Source: Boseongicola sp. H5
GTDB lineage: Bacteria > Pseudomonadota > Alphaproteobacteria > Rhodobacterales > Rhodobacteraceae
Direction of reading: 5' to 3'
NCBI GenBank assembly: GCA_020622165.1
Contig: JACNMN010000007.1
Span: 1 to 64,000 of the forward strand
DNA: 64,000 bases
Shown: positions 45,119 to 54,572 of the stretch, piece by piece
How positions within the stretch are numbered: the first letter of the stretch is position 1
How the letters are laid out: every line of letters begins with the position of its first letter
The notes under the pieces: model-generated
Databases searched by the model: none
What the model saw: the letters and a program-made list of their open reading frames with translations, nothing else
What the model was told of the DNA's origin: nothing
Program-made: the position numbers and the translations under genes

Positions 45119-46003
45119 ATGACCGTCAATGGGGCTGATATGGGCCTGCCTTTCATGAAAATGCATGGGCTGGGCAACGATTTCGTGGTGATCGACTCAC
45201 GGCGCGACGGGGCCGTGATCACACCGGATCTGGCGCAGGCCCTGGCGGATCGGCATCGCGGTATCGGTTTTGACCAGCTCGCCATCATCGAAAACGACCG
45301 GCCGCCCGGCCCGCTGAACGAAGGCGACGAGCCTCTGCCTGACGCGGAGAGGCCTCACCTCGCGCTCCGTTTTCTGAATGCGGACGGATCCATCTCTGCC
45401 GCCTGCGGAAACGCGACCAGATGTATCGCCCGATGGGTGATGGATACCGAGCGGCTTTCCGATCTGAGGATTCGCACCGAACGCGGGCTGTTGCGCGCGG
45501 TGGATGCGGGCAATGGGCTGACTTCCGTCAACATGGGCCAGCCGCAACTGGGCTGGCGCGAGATACCTCTGGCGGAGGATCTGGACACGCTGCACCTGCC
45601 GGTGGAGGGCGATCCGGTCGCCACCGGCATGGGCAATCCGCATTGCACCTTTTTCGTTGCAGACGCGGAAGCGGTCGATCTGGAAGCGCGAGGCGCGGAA
45701 ATGGAGCGTCACCCGCTCTACCCGGAGCGGACGAATGTGCAGTTTGCCCATCTGATCGCACCCGATCATCTGCGGATGCGGGTCTGGGAACGGGGGGTCG
45801 GGGTGACGCTTGCCTCGGGCTCTTCCTCCTGCGCGGTCGCGGTTGCGGCCGCGCGCCGCGGGCTGACGGGGCGCGCGGTGAAGATCACCCTTGATGGCGG
45901 AGAGATCGCGGTGGACTGGCGCGAGGATGGCGTCTGGATGACCGGCCCCACGACACATGTGTTCACCGGCACGATCACGCCTGAATTTCTGGAGACGCTC
46001 TGA
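45119..46003 (+). CDS. dapF: Diaminopimelate epimerase
   Basis: This enzyme converts LL- to meso-diaminopimelate for lysine and peptidoglycan. The 294-residue product has [20 protein letters not shown], the first catalytic Cys in [15 protein letters not shown] and the second in [17 protein letters not shown]. The ATG at 45119 has no ribosome binding site and sits a few bases after TATATC, so the message could be leaderless; an in-frame ATG at 45140 is an alternative start. It overlaps mtaB by one base. Confidence 0.95.
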   Translation: MTVNGADMGLPFMKMHGLGNDFVVIDSRRDGAVITPDLAQALADRHRGIGFDQLAIIENDRPPGPLNEGDEPLPDAERPHLALRFLNADGSISAACGNATRCIARWVMDTERLSDLRIRTERGLLRAVDAGNGLTSVNMGQPQLGWREIPLAEDLDTLHLPVEGDPVATGMGNPHCTFFVADAEAVDLEARGAEMERHPLYPERTNVQFAHLIAPDHLRMRVWERGVGVTLASGSSSCAVAVAAARRGLTGRAVKITLDGGEIAVDWREDGVWMTGPTTHVFTGTITPEFLETL

Positions 46004-47265
46004 TGGATCGCCGCGCGCCCGTGTTCCATACGCTTGGATGCCGCCTGAACGCGTATGAGACCGAAGCGATGAAAGAGCTGTCGGCAAATGCGGGTCTGGG
46101 CGACACCGTCGTCGTCAATACCTGCGCCGTGACCGGCGAGGCGGTGCGCAAGGCCCGTCAGGAAATACGCAAACTTCGCCGGGAAAACCCCGATGCGATG
46201 CTGATCGTGACCGGATGCGCGGCGCAGACCGAACCGCAGACCTTCGCCCGGATGACGGAGGTGGATCGCGTCATCGGGAATACCGAAAAGATGCAGCCGC
46301 AAACCTGGCGCAACCTGGCCGGCGCAAATTTCATCGGCGCGACGGAAAAGGTGCAGGTGGACGACATCATGTCGGTGACCGAAACCGCCGGCCATCTGAT
46401 CGACGGATTCGGCACCCGCTCCCGCGCCTACGTGCAGGTCCAGAACGGTTGCGATCATCGGTGCACGTTTTGCATCATCCCCTACGGGCGGGGCAATTCG
46501 CGCTCCGTGCCGGCGGGTGTGGTGGTCGACCAGATCAAACGGCTTGTCGGGCGCGGATATAACGAGGTTGTGCTGACGGGGGTCGATCTGACCTCCTGGG
46601 GGTCGGATTTGCCGGCAACGCCACGGCTTGGCGATCTTGTCATGCGGATCCTGAAACTGGTGCCCGATCTGCCGCGCCTCCGGATCAGTTCCATCGACTC
46701 GATCGAGGTGGATCCGAACCTGATGCAGGCCATCGCGACCGAAAACCGGCTGATGCCGCATCTGCATCTGAGCCTTCAGCATGGCGACGACCTGATCCTG
46801 AAGCGGATGAAACGGCGCCATCTGCGGGACGATGCGATCCGGTTCTGCGAAGAGGCGCGTCGCCTGCGCCCGGAGATGACCTTTGGCGCCGACATCATCG
46901 CGGGCTTTCCGACCGAGAGCGAAGCGCATTTCGAAAACTCGCTCAGGCTGATCGACGATTGTGGCCTGACATGGCTGCATGTCTTTCCCTATTCGCCACG
47001 TGAAGGGACGCCGGCCGCGCGCATGCCGGCGGTGGATGGGCGGGATATCAAGGCCCGCGCCGCCCGTCTTCGCGCAGCCGGTGCGGCGCGCGTAGAGGCG
47101 CATCTGAGCGCGCAGATCGGACAGGCGCATCAGGTCTTGATGGAATCTCCGCGCATGGGCCGGACCGAGCAGTTCGCGGAAGTGGCCTTCACCAGCGACC
47201 AGCCGGAAAGCCGGATCGTGACCGCGACGATCAAGGGCAAGTCGGGCAACCAGCTTTTGGCGTAA
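46003..47265 (+). CDS. mtaB: tRNA t6A37 methylthiotransferase MtaB
   Basis: This radical-SAM enzyme adds the methylthio group to t6A37, giving ms2t6A in ANN-decoding tRNAs. The 420-residue product has the N-terminal UPF0004 domain (VFHTLGCRLNAYETEAMKEL), the radical-SAM triad in GCDHRCTFCIIPYGRG (about 149-164), and a C-terminal TRAM-like part. The CIIPYGRGNSRSVP form separates MtaB from MiaB (which has FCVVPYTRG). It starts on the last base of dapF (TGATG), so the pair is cotranscribed. Confidence 0.94.
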   Translation: MDRRAPVFHTLGCRLNAYETEAMKELSANAGLGDTVVVNTCAVTGEAVRKARQEIRKLRRENPDAMLIVTGCAAQTEPQTFARMTEVDRVIGNTEKMQPQTWRNLAGANFIGATEKVQVDDIMSVTETAGHLIDGFGTRSRAYVQVQNGCDHRCTFCIIPYGRGNSRSVPAGVVVDQIKRLVGRGYNEVVLTGVDLTSWGSDLPATPRLGDLVMRILKLVPDLPRLRISSIDSIEVDPNLMQAIATENRLMPHLHLSLQHGDDLILKRMKRRHLRDDAIRFCEEARRLRPEMTFGADIIAGFPTESEAHFENSLRLIDDCGLTWLHVFPYSPREGTPAARMPAVDGRDIKARAARLRAAGAARVEAHLSAQIGQAHQVLMESPRMGRTEQFAEVAFTSDQPESRIVTATIKGKSGNQLLA

Positions 47266-47269
47266 GCCC

Positions 47270-47905
47270 GTGCCGTTTCCCATTCTCTATTCCTTCCGCC
47301 GCTGCCCCTACGCAATCCGCGCACGGCTGGCGATTTCCAGCGCAGGCGTCAGAGTGGCGCTTCGCGAGGTGGCTCTGCGCAGCAAGCCGGCGGCATTTCT
47401 CGCCGCATCCCCTTCCGCCACGGTGCCCTGTCTGGTGAGGGATGACGGCGAGAGCATCGATGAAAGCCTCGATATCATGCTCTGGGCGCTTGACCGGAAC
47501 GATCCGGAAAAATTGCTGGATATGCCAGACGCCGGGATGACGCTGATCGCCGAGTGTGACGGCCCGTTCAAATCAGCGCTGGACCATACGAAATACGCCA
47601 GCCGCTATCCCGATCTCGACGCCGAGGCGGAAAGAGCGCGGGCGATGGCGTTCATCGCGGCGCTCGATGCGCATCTGGACGGCAGTGCATGGCTCTTCGG
47701 TGAAACGCCCAGTCTGGCCGATCTGGCGATCCTGCCGTTCATCCGCCAGTTCGCGATGATCGACAAGACGCGGTTCGATGCGGAGGCGGGTGCGGATGTG
47801 CGCGGCTGGCTGGACAGCTTTCTGGCGTCCGAGCGCCTTGCAGCGGTCATGGCGAAACATCCTCAATGGGCGCCGGATGATGCGGAGATCGTCTTTCCCG
47901 CCTGA
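47270..47905 (+). CDS. Glutathione S-transferase family protein
   Basis: The 211-residue product has an N-terminal thioredoxin-like domain beginning FPILYSFRRCPYAIRARLAI with a CPYA motif (Cys about residue 12), as in glutaredoxin-like and omega-type GSTs, and an all-helical C-terminal domain with LFGETPSLADLAILPFIRQF. The substrate cannot be read from sequence; the active-site cysteine suggests thiol-transferase chemistry rather than classic conjugation. It starts 4 bases after mtaB. Confidence 0.85.
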   Translation: MPFPILYSFRRCPYAIRARLAISSAGVRVALREVALRSKPAAFLAASPSATVPCLVRDDGESIDESLDIMLWALDRNDPEKLLDMPDAGMTLIAECDGPFKSALDHTKYASRYPDLDAEAERARAMAFIAALDAHLDGSAWLFGETPSLADLAILPFIRQFAMIDKTRFDAEAGADVRGWLDSFLASERLAAVMAKHPQWAPDDAEIVFPA

Positions 47906-47962
47906 GCCGCTCTTGCCTATACGGCACCGATCGGCAAGGTCATGAGAAGAGGAGACCCCGCG

Positions 47963-48589
47963 ATGCATCCCAACCCCGCCTTCCGGTCCGAGCCCCGGAC
48001 GCGCAATCTGACTTTCGCCCGCGAGCGTGGGTTCGGGACCCTCAGCATCAATGCGGACCAGGGCCCCCTGATCTCCCATATTCCGTTCATTCTGAACGAG
48101 ACCGGGGAGGAGGCTGAGCTGCATCTGGTGCGCTCCAACCCGATTGCGCGCGCGGTGACCGCGCCGACGCCGGCGGTAATCGCGGTCACCGGGGCTGACG
48201 GGTACATATCGCCCGACTGGTACGCGGTGGCCGATCAGGTTCCGACATGGAATTACGTGGCCGTGCATCTGCGCGGAACGCTGCACCCGACGGATCACGG
48301 GTTGATGCGGGCGCAGCTGGACAAGCTCTCGGGCCATTTCGAGGAAATGCTGCACCCCAAACCCGTCTGGACCGCCGACAAGATGACGAAAGACGTGCTG
48401 GAGCGGATGATGCGGCAGATCTTGCCGTTTCGCTTCGATATCGCGGAGGTGCACGGGACATGGAAGCTCGGGCAGAACAAGCCGGACGCGGTGCGCGAGG
48501 CGGCGGCCCGGCATCTAAATGCATCGCCCGTTGGTCAGGAGACCGCCCTATTGGCCGCCCTGATGCTGGGTGTCCGGACTGCGGAATAG
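47963..48589 (+). CDS. PaiB-like FMN-binding protein
   Basis: The 208-residue product has the PaiB / split-barrel flavin-binding pattern: ERGFGTLSINADQGPLISHI, then VTGADGYISPDWYAVADQVP followed by TWNYVAVHLRG, and a C-terminal GTWKLGQNKPDAVREAAARH. Bacillus PaiB is a FMN-binding negative regulator. The start at 47963 is chosen for its GAGGAGA ribosome binding site 8 bases upstream; an in-frame ATG at 47942 would add 7 residues. A GNAT acetyltransferase gene lies three genes on, recalling the paiA-paiB pair, but regulation is unproven. Confidence 0.85.
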   Translation: MHPNPAFRSEPRTRNLTFARERGFGTLSINADQGPLISHIPFILNETGEEAELHLVRSNPIARAVTAPTPAVIAVTGADGYISPDWYAVADQVPTWNYVAVHLRGTLHPTDHGLMRAQLDKLSGHFEEMLHPKPVWTADKMTKDVLERMMRQILPFRFDIAEVHGTWKLGQNKPDAVREAAARHLNASPVGQETALLAALMLGVRTAE

Positions 48590-48645
48590 ACAGCCACGCG
48601 CTTGCGTCCTACATATGAACAAACGCCAAAAAGCAGGAGGATCCC

Positions 48646-48927
48646 ATGCCGCTTCCCGTTGCCCCGATCGCCGGATTCGCCCTCCGTTACGGGTCCGTGG
48701 CTCTGGTCGCCTATGCCGCCGCGCGCTATGCAGCGCCGGCGCGCCGGGATCAGCGCGTCGAAGACGCGATGGACGAAACTCCCGAAGGCTTGTGCCTGCG
48801 CCGCGATGACGAGCAGGTCAACGGCTCCGCCCGCTGGACCCGCACCTACCGGTTCGGGCAGACCGGCCCGGGCGTGGAAATCGATGCAACCGGCTTCGCC
48901 CGTATCAAGGTCAGGCGTCTGAAATGA
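48646..48927 (+). CDS. Small conserved-type hypothetical membrane-anchored protein
   Basis: I do not recognise this 93-residue product. It has an N-terminal hydrophobic helix (about 5-30, PIAGFALRYGSVALVAYAAA) followed by a small charged domain with NGSARWTRTYRFGQTGPGVE and ending RIKVRRLK. The hydrophobic part could be an uncleaved anchor with the domain in the periplasm or cytosol. A GCAGGAGG-type ribosome binding site precedes it. Its stop overlaps the start of the next GST gene by 4 bases, so the two are coupled. Confidence 0.7.
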   Translation: MPLPVAPIAGFALRYGSVALVAYAAARYAAPARRDQRVEDAMDETPEGLCLRRDDEQVNGSARWTRTYRFGQTGPGVEIDATGFARIKVRRLK

Positions 48928-49532
48928 TGGAACTTCTCGGCTCTCCGGCCTCTCCTTTCGTCCGCAAATGCCTTGTTGTTCTGGCCGAAACGGGGCAGGA
49001 CGACGTGATCTTCACGGAAGTGGCGACGACGCCGATGGATACCGCCGCGGCGGCGGCCGCGGCCAACCCGCTTGGTAAAATCCCGTCCCTGATCCGCGAT
49101 GGCGGCCCGACGCTTTATGACAGCCGGGTCATCACACGATTTCTGGACCACCGGGCGCAGGCGGGCCTTTATCCCGAAACCCGGCTTTGGGAGACGCTGA
49201 CACTGGAGGCGACGGCCGAAGGCATCATGGATGCCGCAGTGACCTCGGTCTACGAAAAGCGCCTCCGCCCGGAAGAGTTTTGGTATCAACCCTGGCTCGA
49301 TGCGCAGTGGGCCAAGATCACCCGGGCTCTCGACGCGCTCGAAAGCCGATGGATGAGCCATCTTCACGGCCCCCTGGATATGGGGCAGATCGCCGTGGCC
49401 TGCGCCCTTGGGTATCTCGATTTCCGCCATGGGGCCAACGACTGGCGCAAGGGTCGGGACGGTCTGGCCGCCTGGTATGAAGCCTTTGCCGAACGTCCGT
49501 CCATGCAAGGCACGGTGCAACCGGCTGCATGA
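48924..49532 (+). CDS. Glutathione S-transferase family protein
   Basis: The 202-residue product has an N-terminal thioredoxin-like domain (MELLGSPASPFVRKCLVVLA, with SPFV at the usual active-site place and NPLGKIPSLIRDGGPTLYDS forming the glutathione site) and a helical C-terminal domain. This second GST differs from the one at 47270 in having Ser rather than Cys at the active-site motif, suggesting conventional GST chemistry. It overlaps both neighbours by 4 bases. Substrate unknown. Confidence 0.88.
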   Translation: MMELLGSPASPFVRKCLVVLAETGQDDVIFTEVATTPMDTAAAAAAANPLGKIPSLIRDGGPTLYDSRVITRFLDHRAQAGLYPETRLWETLTLEATAEGIMDAAVTSVYEKRLRPEEFWYQPWLDAQWAKITRALDALESRWMSHLHGPLDMGQIAVACALGYLDFRHGANDWRKGRDGLAAWYEAFAERPSMQGTVQPAA

Positions 49533-49954
49533 GAGTGTTCCGCGTTACGACCGCCGATGACATGGCCGGATGCCATATGGTCCGCCAGACGGTCTTCATA
49601 GACGAGCAAGGGGTCACCGCGGCCGAGGAATGGGACGGGCTGGACGACCAGTGCCTGCATTTCCTTGCCGAGAATGACGACGGCCCCGCAGCCACCGCGC
49701 GGGTGCTGCCGATGGGCGATGGCGTGGCCAAGATCCAGCGCGTGGCCGTTGTGCGGGCCCATCGCGGCACGGGCCTCGGCATGCAGCTGATGCAGGCGAT
49801 CCTGGAGGATCTGAAGGCCGGCGGCATCGCGACCGCAAAACTGGATTCGCAAACCTACGCGATCCCGTTTTACGAAAGGCTGGGCTTTGTCGCCGAAGGG
49901 CCGGAGTTCGAGGATGCCGGCATTCCGCACCGGCATATGACCCGCCCGCTCTAG
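49529..49954 (+). CDS. GNAT family N-acetyltransferase
   Basis: The 141-residue product has the GNAT fold signature: FIDEQGVTAAEEWDGLDDQC near the N-terminus, acetyl-CoA binding IQRVAVVRAHRGTGLGMQLM (about 71-90) and FYERLGFVAEGPEFEDAGIP toward the end. The pattern resembles the ElaA/YjcF group. It is the last gene of the mtaB-to-GNAT run and overlaps the preceding GST by 4 bases and the convergent matB by 4 bases. The substrate is not predictable. Confidence 0.85.
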   Translation: MRVFRVTTADDMAGCHMVRQTVFIDEQGVTAAEEWDGLDDQCLHFLAENDDGPAATARVLPMGDGVAKIQRVAVVRAHRGTGLGMQLMQAILEDLKAGGIATAKLDSQTYAIPFYERLGFVAEGPEFEDAGIPHRHMTRPL

Positions 49955-51468
49955 CCGTCGAACAGGCTGGCATGCGTCTCGCGCAGGGCCGCCTTTTGCA
50001 CCTTTCCCATCGTGTTGCGCGGCAGGGCATCGACGAAGATCATCTTTTTGGGGTGCTTGAACCTGGCCAGATCCCCGGCGATACCCGCAAGCAGCCCGGA
50101 CCCGGTCAGGTCTGCCGATCCGTCCGCCACGACAATGGCCACCACCGCCTCCCCGAAATCCGGATGCGGCACCCCGATCACGGCGCTTTCCAGCACGCCG
50201 GGCAGATCGTCTATCAGGCTTTCCACTTCCTTCGGATAGATGTTGAAACCGCCGGAAATGATCAGATCCTTCGCGCGGCCCACGATCGTTATGTATCCAT
50301 CCGCATCCACCCGGCCCAGATCGCCGGTGATGAACCAACCGTCCGGGCGCAGCTCTTCGGCGGTTTTCTCGGGCATCCGCCAATAGCCGGAAAAGACATT
50401 CGGGCCGCGCACTTCGATCATGCCCGTTTCGCCGGTAGGTACTTCGGCCCCGCCCTCGCCCGTGATCCGCAGCTCGACATCGGGCAGGGCGAACCCCACG
50501 GTGCCCGGGCGACGCTCGCCGTCATAGGGGTTGGATGTGTTCATGTTTGTTTCCGTCATCCCGTATCGCTCCAGAATGCGATGGCCGGTGCGCCGCTCCC
50601 AGTCTCGATGCGTTTCTGCCAGAAGCGGAGCCGAACCCGAGATGAAAAGGCGCATATTGGCCGCGCGGTCCGGCGTCAGGCGCGGATCGGCGAGGAGCCG
50701 GGTGTAGAAGGTCGGCACACCCATCATCGTGGTGGCGTTCGGCATCGCCTCCAGAATGGTATCGGCGTCGAACCCGGGCAGAAAGATCAGGGACGCCCCG
50801 GACAGCAGCGCCACATTGCTCGCCACGAACAGACCATGGGTATGAAAGATCGGCAGCGCGTGGATCAGCACGTCGCTTTCCGTGAACCGCCAGAGATCGG
50901 CAAGGGTCCGGCTGTTCGACAGCAGCGCATGATGGCTGAGCATCGCGCCCTTGCTGCGGCCCGTGGTCCCGGAGGTGTAGAGGATCGCGGCCATGTCGTC
51001 GGGGCCGCGCGGAACGGGCGATGCCAGCGGGGCGGCCTGGCCTTGCGCATCGGTCAGCGTACCCTGACCCCGCCGGTCAAGGGTCAGGAGGGTCTGCGTA
51101 CCCGCCTGCCTGGCGGCGGCGCGCAGCGTCTCCGATTTCGCGGGATCGCAGACAAAGACCCGTGGCGTGGCATCGTTCAGAAAATAGGAAAGCTCCGTCT
51201 CGGTATAGGCCGTGTTGAGCGGCAGAAAGAGACCTCCCGCCATGACCGTTCCAAGATAGAGCTCCAGCGCCGAAAGCGATTTGTCCACCTGCACCGCGAC
51301 GCGCTCGCCGGGAGAAACGCCGAACCCGCGCAGCACGCCTGCCATGCGCGCCGCCCCGTCCGCCAGTTCCCCGAGTGTCTGAACCCGGCCATCGGCATCC
51401 GTCGCAAAAATGGCCTCCGGCCGACAGGATGCGTGCCGCAAAAGCGCGTCGCAAAGATGATTGGCCAT
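49951..51468 (-). CDS. matB: Malonyl-CoA synthetase
   Basis: This enzyme ligates malonate to CoA using ATP. The 505-residue product is an ANL-superfamily acyl-CoA synthetase: AILYTSGTTGRSKGAMLSHH, RYGMTETNMNTSNPYDGERR and DGWFITGDLGRVDADGYI, followed by GRAKDLIISGGFNIYPKEVE and the terminal lysine motif MGKVQKAALRE. The MTETNMNTSNPY form is typical of MatB. No malonyl-CoA decarboxylase or malonate transporter gene is beside it. Divergent from petA over 288 bases; converges on the GNAT gene with a 4-base overlap. Confidence 0.92.
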   Translation of the reverse strand: MANHLCDALLRHASCRPEAIFATDADGRVQTLGELADGAARMAGVLRGFGVSPGERVAVQVDKSLSALELYLGTVMAGGLFLPLNTAYTETELSYFLNDATPRVFVCDPAKSETLRAAARQAGTQTLLTLDRRGQGTLTDAQGQAAPLASPVPRGPDDMAAILYTSGTTGRSKGAMLSHHALLSNSRTLADLWRFTESDVLIHALPIFHTHGLFVASNVALLSGASLIFLPGFDADTILEAMPNATTMMGVPTFYTRLLADPRLTPDRAANMRLFISGSAPLLAETHRDWERRTGHRILERYGMTETNMNTSNPYDGERRPGTVGFALPDVELRITGEGGAEVPTGETGMIEVRGPNVFSGYWRMPEKTAEELRPDGWFITGDLGRVDADGYITIVGRAKDLIISGGFNIYPKEVESLIDDLPGVLESAVIGVPHPDFGEAVVAIVVADGSADLTGSGLLAGIAGDLARFKHPKKMIFVDALPRNTMGKVQKAALRETHASLFDG

Positions 51469-51756
51469 GTTGCGCCTCTTTTTCCGGGGTCGCGCCTGCG
51501 CCCGGATATGCTCTTATCAAACCAGACAATTGGAACGAAACAGGCAAAGAACCCCGAAATCCGCCCCGATATCGTCATTTCCCGCGAAAAAGCGTGATTT
51601 TCCCTGCGACACTTCGGCCCGGCTGCGCGCGTTTGTCCGCTGGACGGCTATACTCGCATTCCATAAACACCTCCAAGATGGGCGGCGGACGGATTCCGTC
51701 GCCCTACAGCCTATTCCGGCCCGCGTACCGGGCCCATGATGAGGGAGACGCGCACC

Positions 51757-52338
51757 GTGTCACATGCAGAAGATCCTCACAGCTCGCGCCGCGACTTTCT
51801 GTTCTATGCAACAGGCGGTGTAGGTGCCGTCGCGACGGGCGCCGCTGTCTGGCCGCTGGTCAACCAGATGAACCCTTCGGCCGACGTGCAGGCCGCGTCC
51901 ACTCTGCGGGTGGATATCGCCGACGTTCCGGTCGGCTCCCAGCTTACGGTTCTGTTCCTCGGCAAACCGATCTTCATCCGTCACCGGGCCGAAGACGAGA
52001 TCGAGGCAGCCCGGGCCGTCCCGCTGGACGATCTTGTCGACCCGATCGCGCGGAACCCGAATATCGAGGGAGAGGTCGAGGCGCTGGATGAAAACCGCGC
52101 CCTGGCCCCCTTCGGCGACAGCGAGAACACCGGCGAGTGGCTGGTGATGTGGGGCGTGTGCACCCACCTCGGCTGCGTCCCGCTTGGCGACGGCGCGGGC
52201 GATTTCGGCGGCTGGTTCTGCCCCTGCCACGGGTCTCACTACGATACATCCGGCCGCATCCGTCGCGGCCCCGCTCCGGAAAACCTTCCGGTTCCTGTCG
52301 CGTCCTTCGTGGACGAAACAACCATTCTATTGGGTTAA
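51757..52338 (+). CDS. petA: Rieske iron-sulfur subunit of cytochrome bc1
   Basis: This is the 2Fe-2S electron-transfer subunit of ubiquinol-cytochrome c reductase. The 193-residue product has a twin-arginine signal/anchor ([20 protein letters not shown]) and the two cluster motifs CTHLGC (about 134-139) and CPCHGSHYD (about 155-163), followed by [19 protein letters not shown] at 51757 is the preferred start: it gives the normal MSHAED-like N-terminus and lies 9 bases after AGGGAG, whereas ATG at 51736 would add 7 residues. First gene of petABC. Confidence 0.95.
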   Translation: MSHAEDPHSSRRDFLFYATGGVGAVATGAAVWPLVNQMNPSADVQAASTLRVDIADVPVGSQLTVLFLGKPIFIRHRAEDEIEAARAVPLDDLVDPIARNPNIEGEVEALDENRALAPFGDSENTGEWLVMWGVCTHLGCVPLGDGAGDFGGWFCPCHGSHYDTSGRIRRGPAPENLPVPVASFVDETTILLG

Positions 52339-52348
52339 GGAGGAAGAC

Positions 52349-53698
52349 ATGTCCGGAATTCCCCACGACCATTACGAGCCCAAGTCCAACGGCGAAAAGT
52401 GGCTCCACCGGCGCCTGCCGATCGTGTCGCTCATGTACGACACCCTGATGATCCCCACACCCAAGAACCTCAACTGGATGTGGATCTGGGGGATCGTGCT
52501 GGTGTTCTGCCTCGTGATGCAGATCATCACCGGCGTCGTGCTTGTCATGCACTACACACCCCATGTGGACATGGCCTTCGCCTCGGTCGAGCACATCATG
52601 CGCAACGTGAACGGCGGATGGGCTCTGCGCTATATCCACCAGAACGGCGCGTCGCTGTTCTTCATCGCGGTTTACATGCATATCTTCCGTGGTCTCTATT
52701 ACGGCTCCTACAAGGCCCCGCGTGAAATCACATGGATCATCGGCATGCTGATCTACCTGCTGATGATGGCCACGGCCTTCATGGGCTATGTTCTGCCCTG
52801 GGGTCAGATGTCGTTCTGGGGGGCCACGGTCATCACCGGTCTCTTCGGCGCCATCCCCTTCGTGGGCGACGCGATCCAGACCTGGCTTCTGGGCGGGCCC
52901 GCGGTGGACAACGCCACGCTGAACCGCTTCCTGTCGCTGCATTACCTGCTGCCCTTCGTGATCCTGGGCCTGGTGATCGTGCATGTCTGGGCCTTCCACA
53001 CCACGGGCAACAACAACCCGACAGGTGTCGAAGTTCGCCGCACGTCGCGAAAAGAGGCCGATGCGGACACGCTGCCGTTCTGGCCATATTTCGTGATCAA
53101 GGACCTGTTTGCGCTCGCCGTGATCCTGATCGGCTTCTTCGCCGTGGTGGGCTTCATGCCCAACTTCCTCGGCCACCCCGATAACTATATCGAGGCGAAC
53201 CCGATGATTACGCCCGCGCATATCGTGCCGGAATGGTACTTCCTGCCGTTCTATGCGGTTCTGCGGGCCTTCGACGGCGATGTCTGGGTCGTGATCGCGG
53301 CCAGCTTCCTGACCGGTGGTATCGTGAACGCGGCCTTCTTCGGCGTCATCGCGATGTTCGGCGCGATCGTGGTCCTGGCACTCGTGCCATGGCTCGACAC
53401 CTCTTCGGTGCGCTCGGGCCGCTACCGGCCGATGTTCAAGTGGTTCTTCTGGATCTTCATCCTGAACTTCTTCCTTCTGATGTGGGTTGGAGCAAGACCG
53501 GCGGAAGGGATCTATCCCTATATCGCGCTTGTTGGCTCGGCTTACTGGTTTGCGTATTTCCTGCTCATCCTGCCGATCCTCGGCGTGATCGAGAAACCGC
53601 TGCCGCAGCCGGAGACGATCGAAGAAGACTTCAATGCCCATTACGGCCCCGAGGCACAGGGCGGCACGTCCGCTCCGGTCTCCAACCCGGCTGAGTGA
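52349..53698 (+). CDS. petB: Cytochrome b subunit of cytochrome bc1
   Basis: This membrane subunit carries haems bL and bH and the quinone sites. The 449-residue product starts [20 protein letters not shown] and has eight membrane helices with the haem-ligand histidines ([40 protein letters not shown]) and the Qo motif [15 protein letters not shown]. The frame is open upstream inside petA; ATG at 52349 has a strong AAGGAGGAAG site. It is longer than mitochondrial cytochrome b by a C-terminal extension, as usual in Rhodobacterales. Confidence 0.96.
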   Translation: MSGIPHDHYEPKSNGEKWLHRRLPIVSLMYDTLMIPTPKNLNWMWIWGIVLVFCLVMQIITGVVLVMHYTPHVDMAFASVEHIMRNVNGGWALRYIHQNGASLFFIAVYMHIFRGLYYGSYKAPREITWIIGMLIYLLMMATAFMGYVLPWGQMSFWGATVITGLFGAIPFVGDAIQTWLLGGPAVDNATLNRFLSLHYLLPFVILGLVIVHVWAFHTTGNNNPTGVEVRRTSRKEADADTLPFWPYFVIKDLFALAVILIGFFAVVGFMPNFLGHPDNYIEANPMITPAHIVPEWYFLPFYAVLRAFDGDVWVVIAASFLTGGIVNAAFFGVIAMFGAIVVLALVPWLDTSSVRSGRYRPMFKWFFWIFILNFFLLMWVGARPAEGIYPYIALVGSAYWFAYFLLILPILGVIEKPLPQPETIEEDFNAHYGPEAQGGTSAPVSNPAE

Positions 53699-53716
53699 AG
53701 AAAGGACGACGCTGAC

Positions 53717-54520
53717 ATGTTCAGGAACCTTGCCCTTAGCACGCTGACGGCGCTGGCCCTTTCAACCGGGGGGGCCATCGCGGCAGGCGGCGCAGGTCAT
53801 GTGACCGATTACGACTTCTCCTTCGAGGGGCCGTTCGGAACCTATGACCAGAACCAGCTGCAGCGCGGATTGCAGATCTACACCGAGGTCTGCGCGGCCT
53901 GCCACGGCTTGCAGTTCGTGCCGATCCGCACCCTTGGGGATGAAAACGGCCCGGGACTGCCCGAGGAACAGGTGCGCGCCTATGCCGAGTTCTTCGAAAT
54001 CTATGACCCGGCCATCGAAGACTGGCGCCCGGCCACGCCGAACGACCACTTCCCGGGCTCCAACCTGGAAACCGCGCCCGATCTCAGCCTGATGGCCAAG
54101 GCACGCGCCGGGTTTCACGGGCCTGCGGGGCTTGCGCTGAACCCGCTCTTCCGGGGGATCGGCGGCGCGGAATACATCGCGTCCCTGCTGGTCTATTACA
54201 CCGGTGAGGAGGTCGAGCAGGCCGGAACCATCCTCTACGAGAACGAGACGTTCGAGGGGGGTCTGATCTCCATGGCGCCGCCGCTTTGGGACGGGGCCGT
54301 GGAGTTCAACGACGGCTCTCCCAATGATGTGGTGAGCATGTCACAGGACGTGGCCGCATTCCTGATGTGGACGGCGGAGCCGAAGATGATGGAGCGCAAG
54401 CAGATGGGTTTTGTATCCGTCATCCTTCTCACGATCCTGTCCGTTCTGTTGTACCTTACCAACAAACGCATCTGGGCCCCGGTCAAGCACCGGACCAGGT
54501 CGGATACACCGGCCGAGTAA
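53717..54520 (+). CDS. petC: Cytochrome c1 subunit of cytochrome bc1
   Basis: This is the c-type haem subunit that passes electrons to cytochrome c. The 267-residue product has a signal peptide (about 1-22), haem-binding CAACH (about 59-63, in [17 protein letters not shown]), the [15 protein letters not shown] segment and a C-terminal membrane anchor (about 233-253, [20 protein letters not shown]) that keeps it on the periplasmic side. It lies 18 bases after petB and is followed by a perfect terminator at 54545-54568. Confidence 0.96.
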   Translation: MFRNLALSTLTALALSTGGAIAAGGAGHVTDYDFSFEGPFGTYDQNQLQRGLQIYTEVCAACHGLQFVPIRTLGDENGPGLPEEQVRAYAEFFEIYDPAIEDWRPATPNDHFPGSNLETAPDLSLMAKARAGFHGPAGLALNPLFRGIGGAEYIASLLVYYTGEEVEQAGTILYENETFEGGLISMAPPLWDGAVEFNDGSPNDVVSMSQDVAAFLMWTAEPKMMERKQMGFVSVILLTILSVLLYLTNKRIWAPVKHRTRSDTPAE

Positions 54521-54544
54521 GCAAACTCCCGGATCGGAAGAAGA

Positions 54545-54568
54545 CGCGCCCCCCGGGGGGCGCGTTTT
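54545..54568 (+). terminator. Intrinsic terminator of petABC
   Basis: A perfect 20-base palindrome, CGCGCCCCCC then GGGGGGCGCG (54545-54564), is followed by TTTT. It ends the petABC operon, 25 bases after the petC stop, and lies just before the end of the convergent thiQ. Confidence 0.88.
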
Positions 54569-54572
54569 GCAT

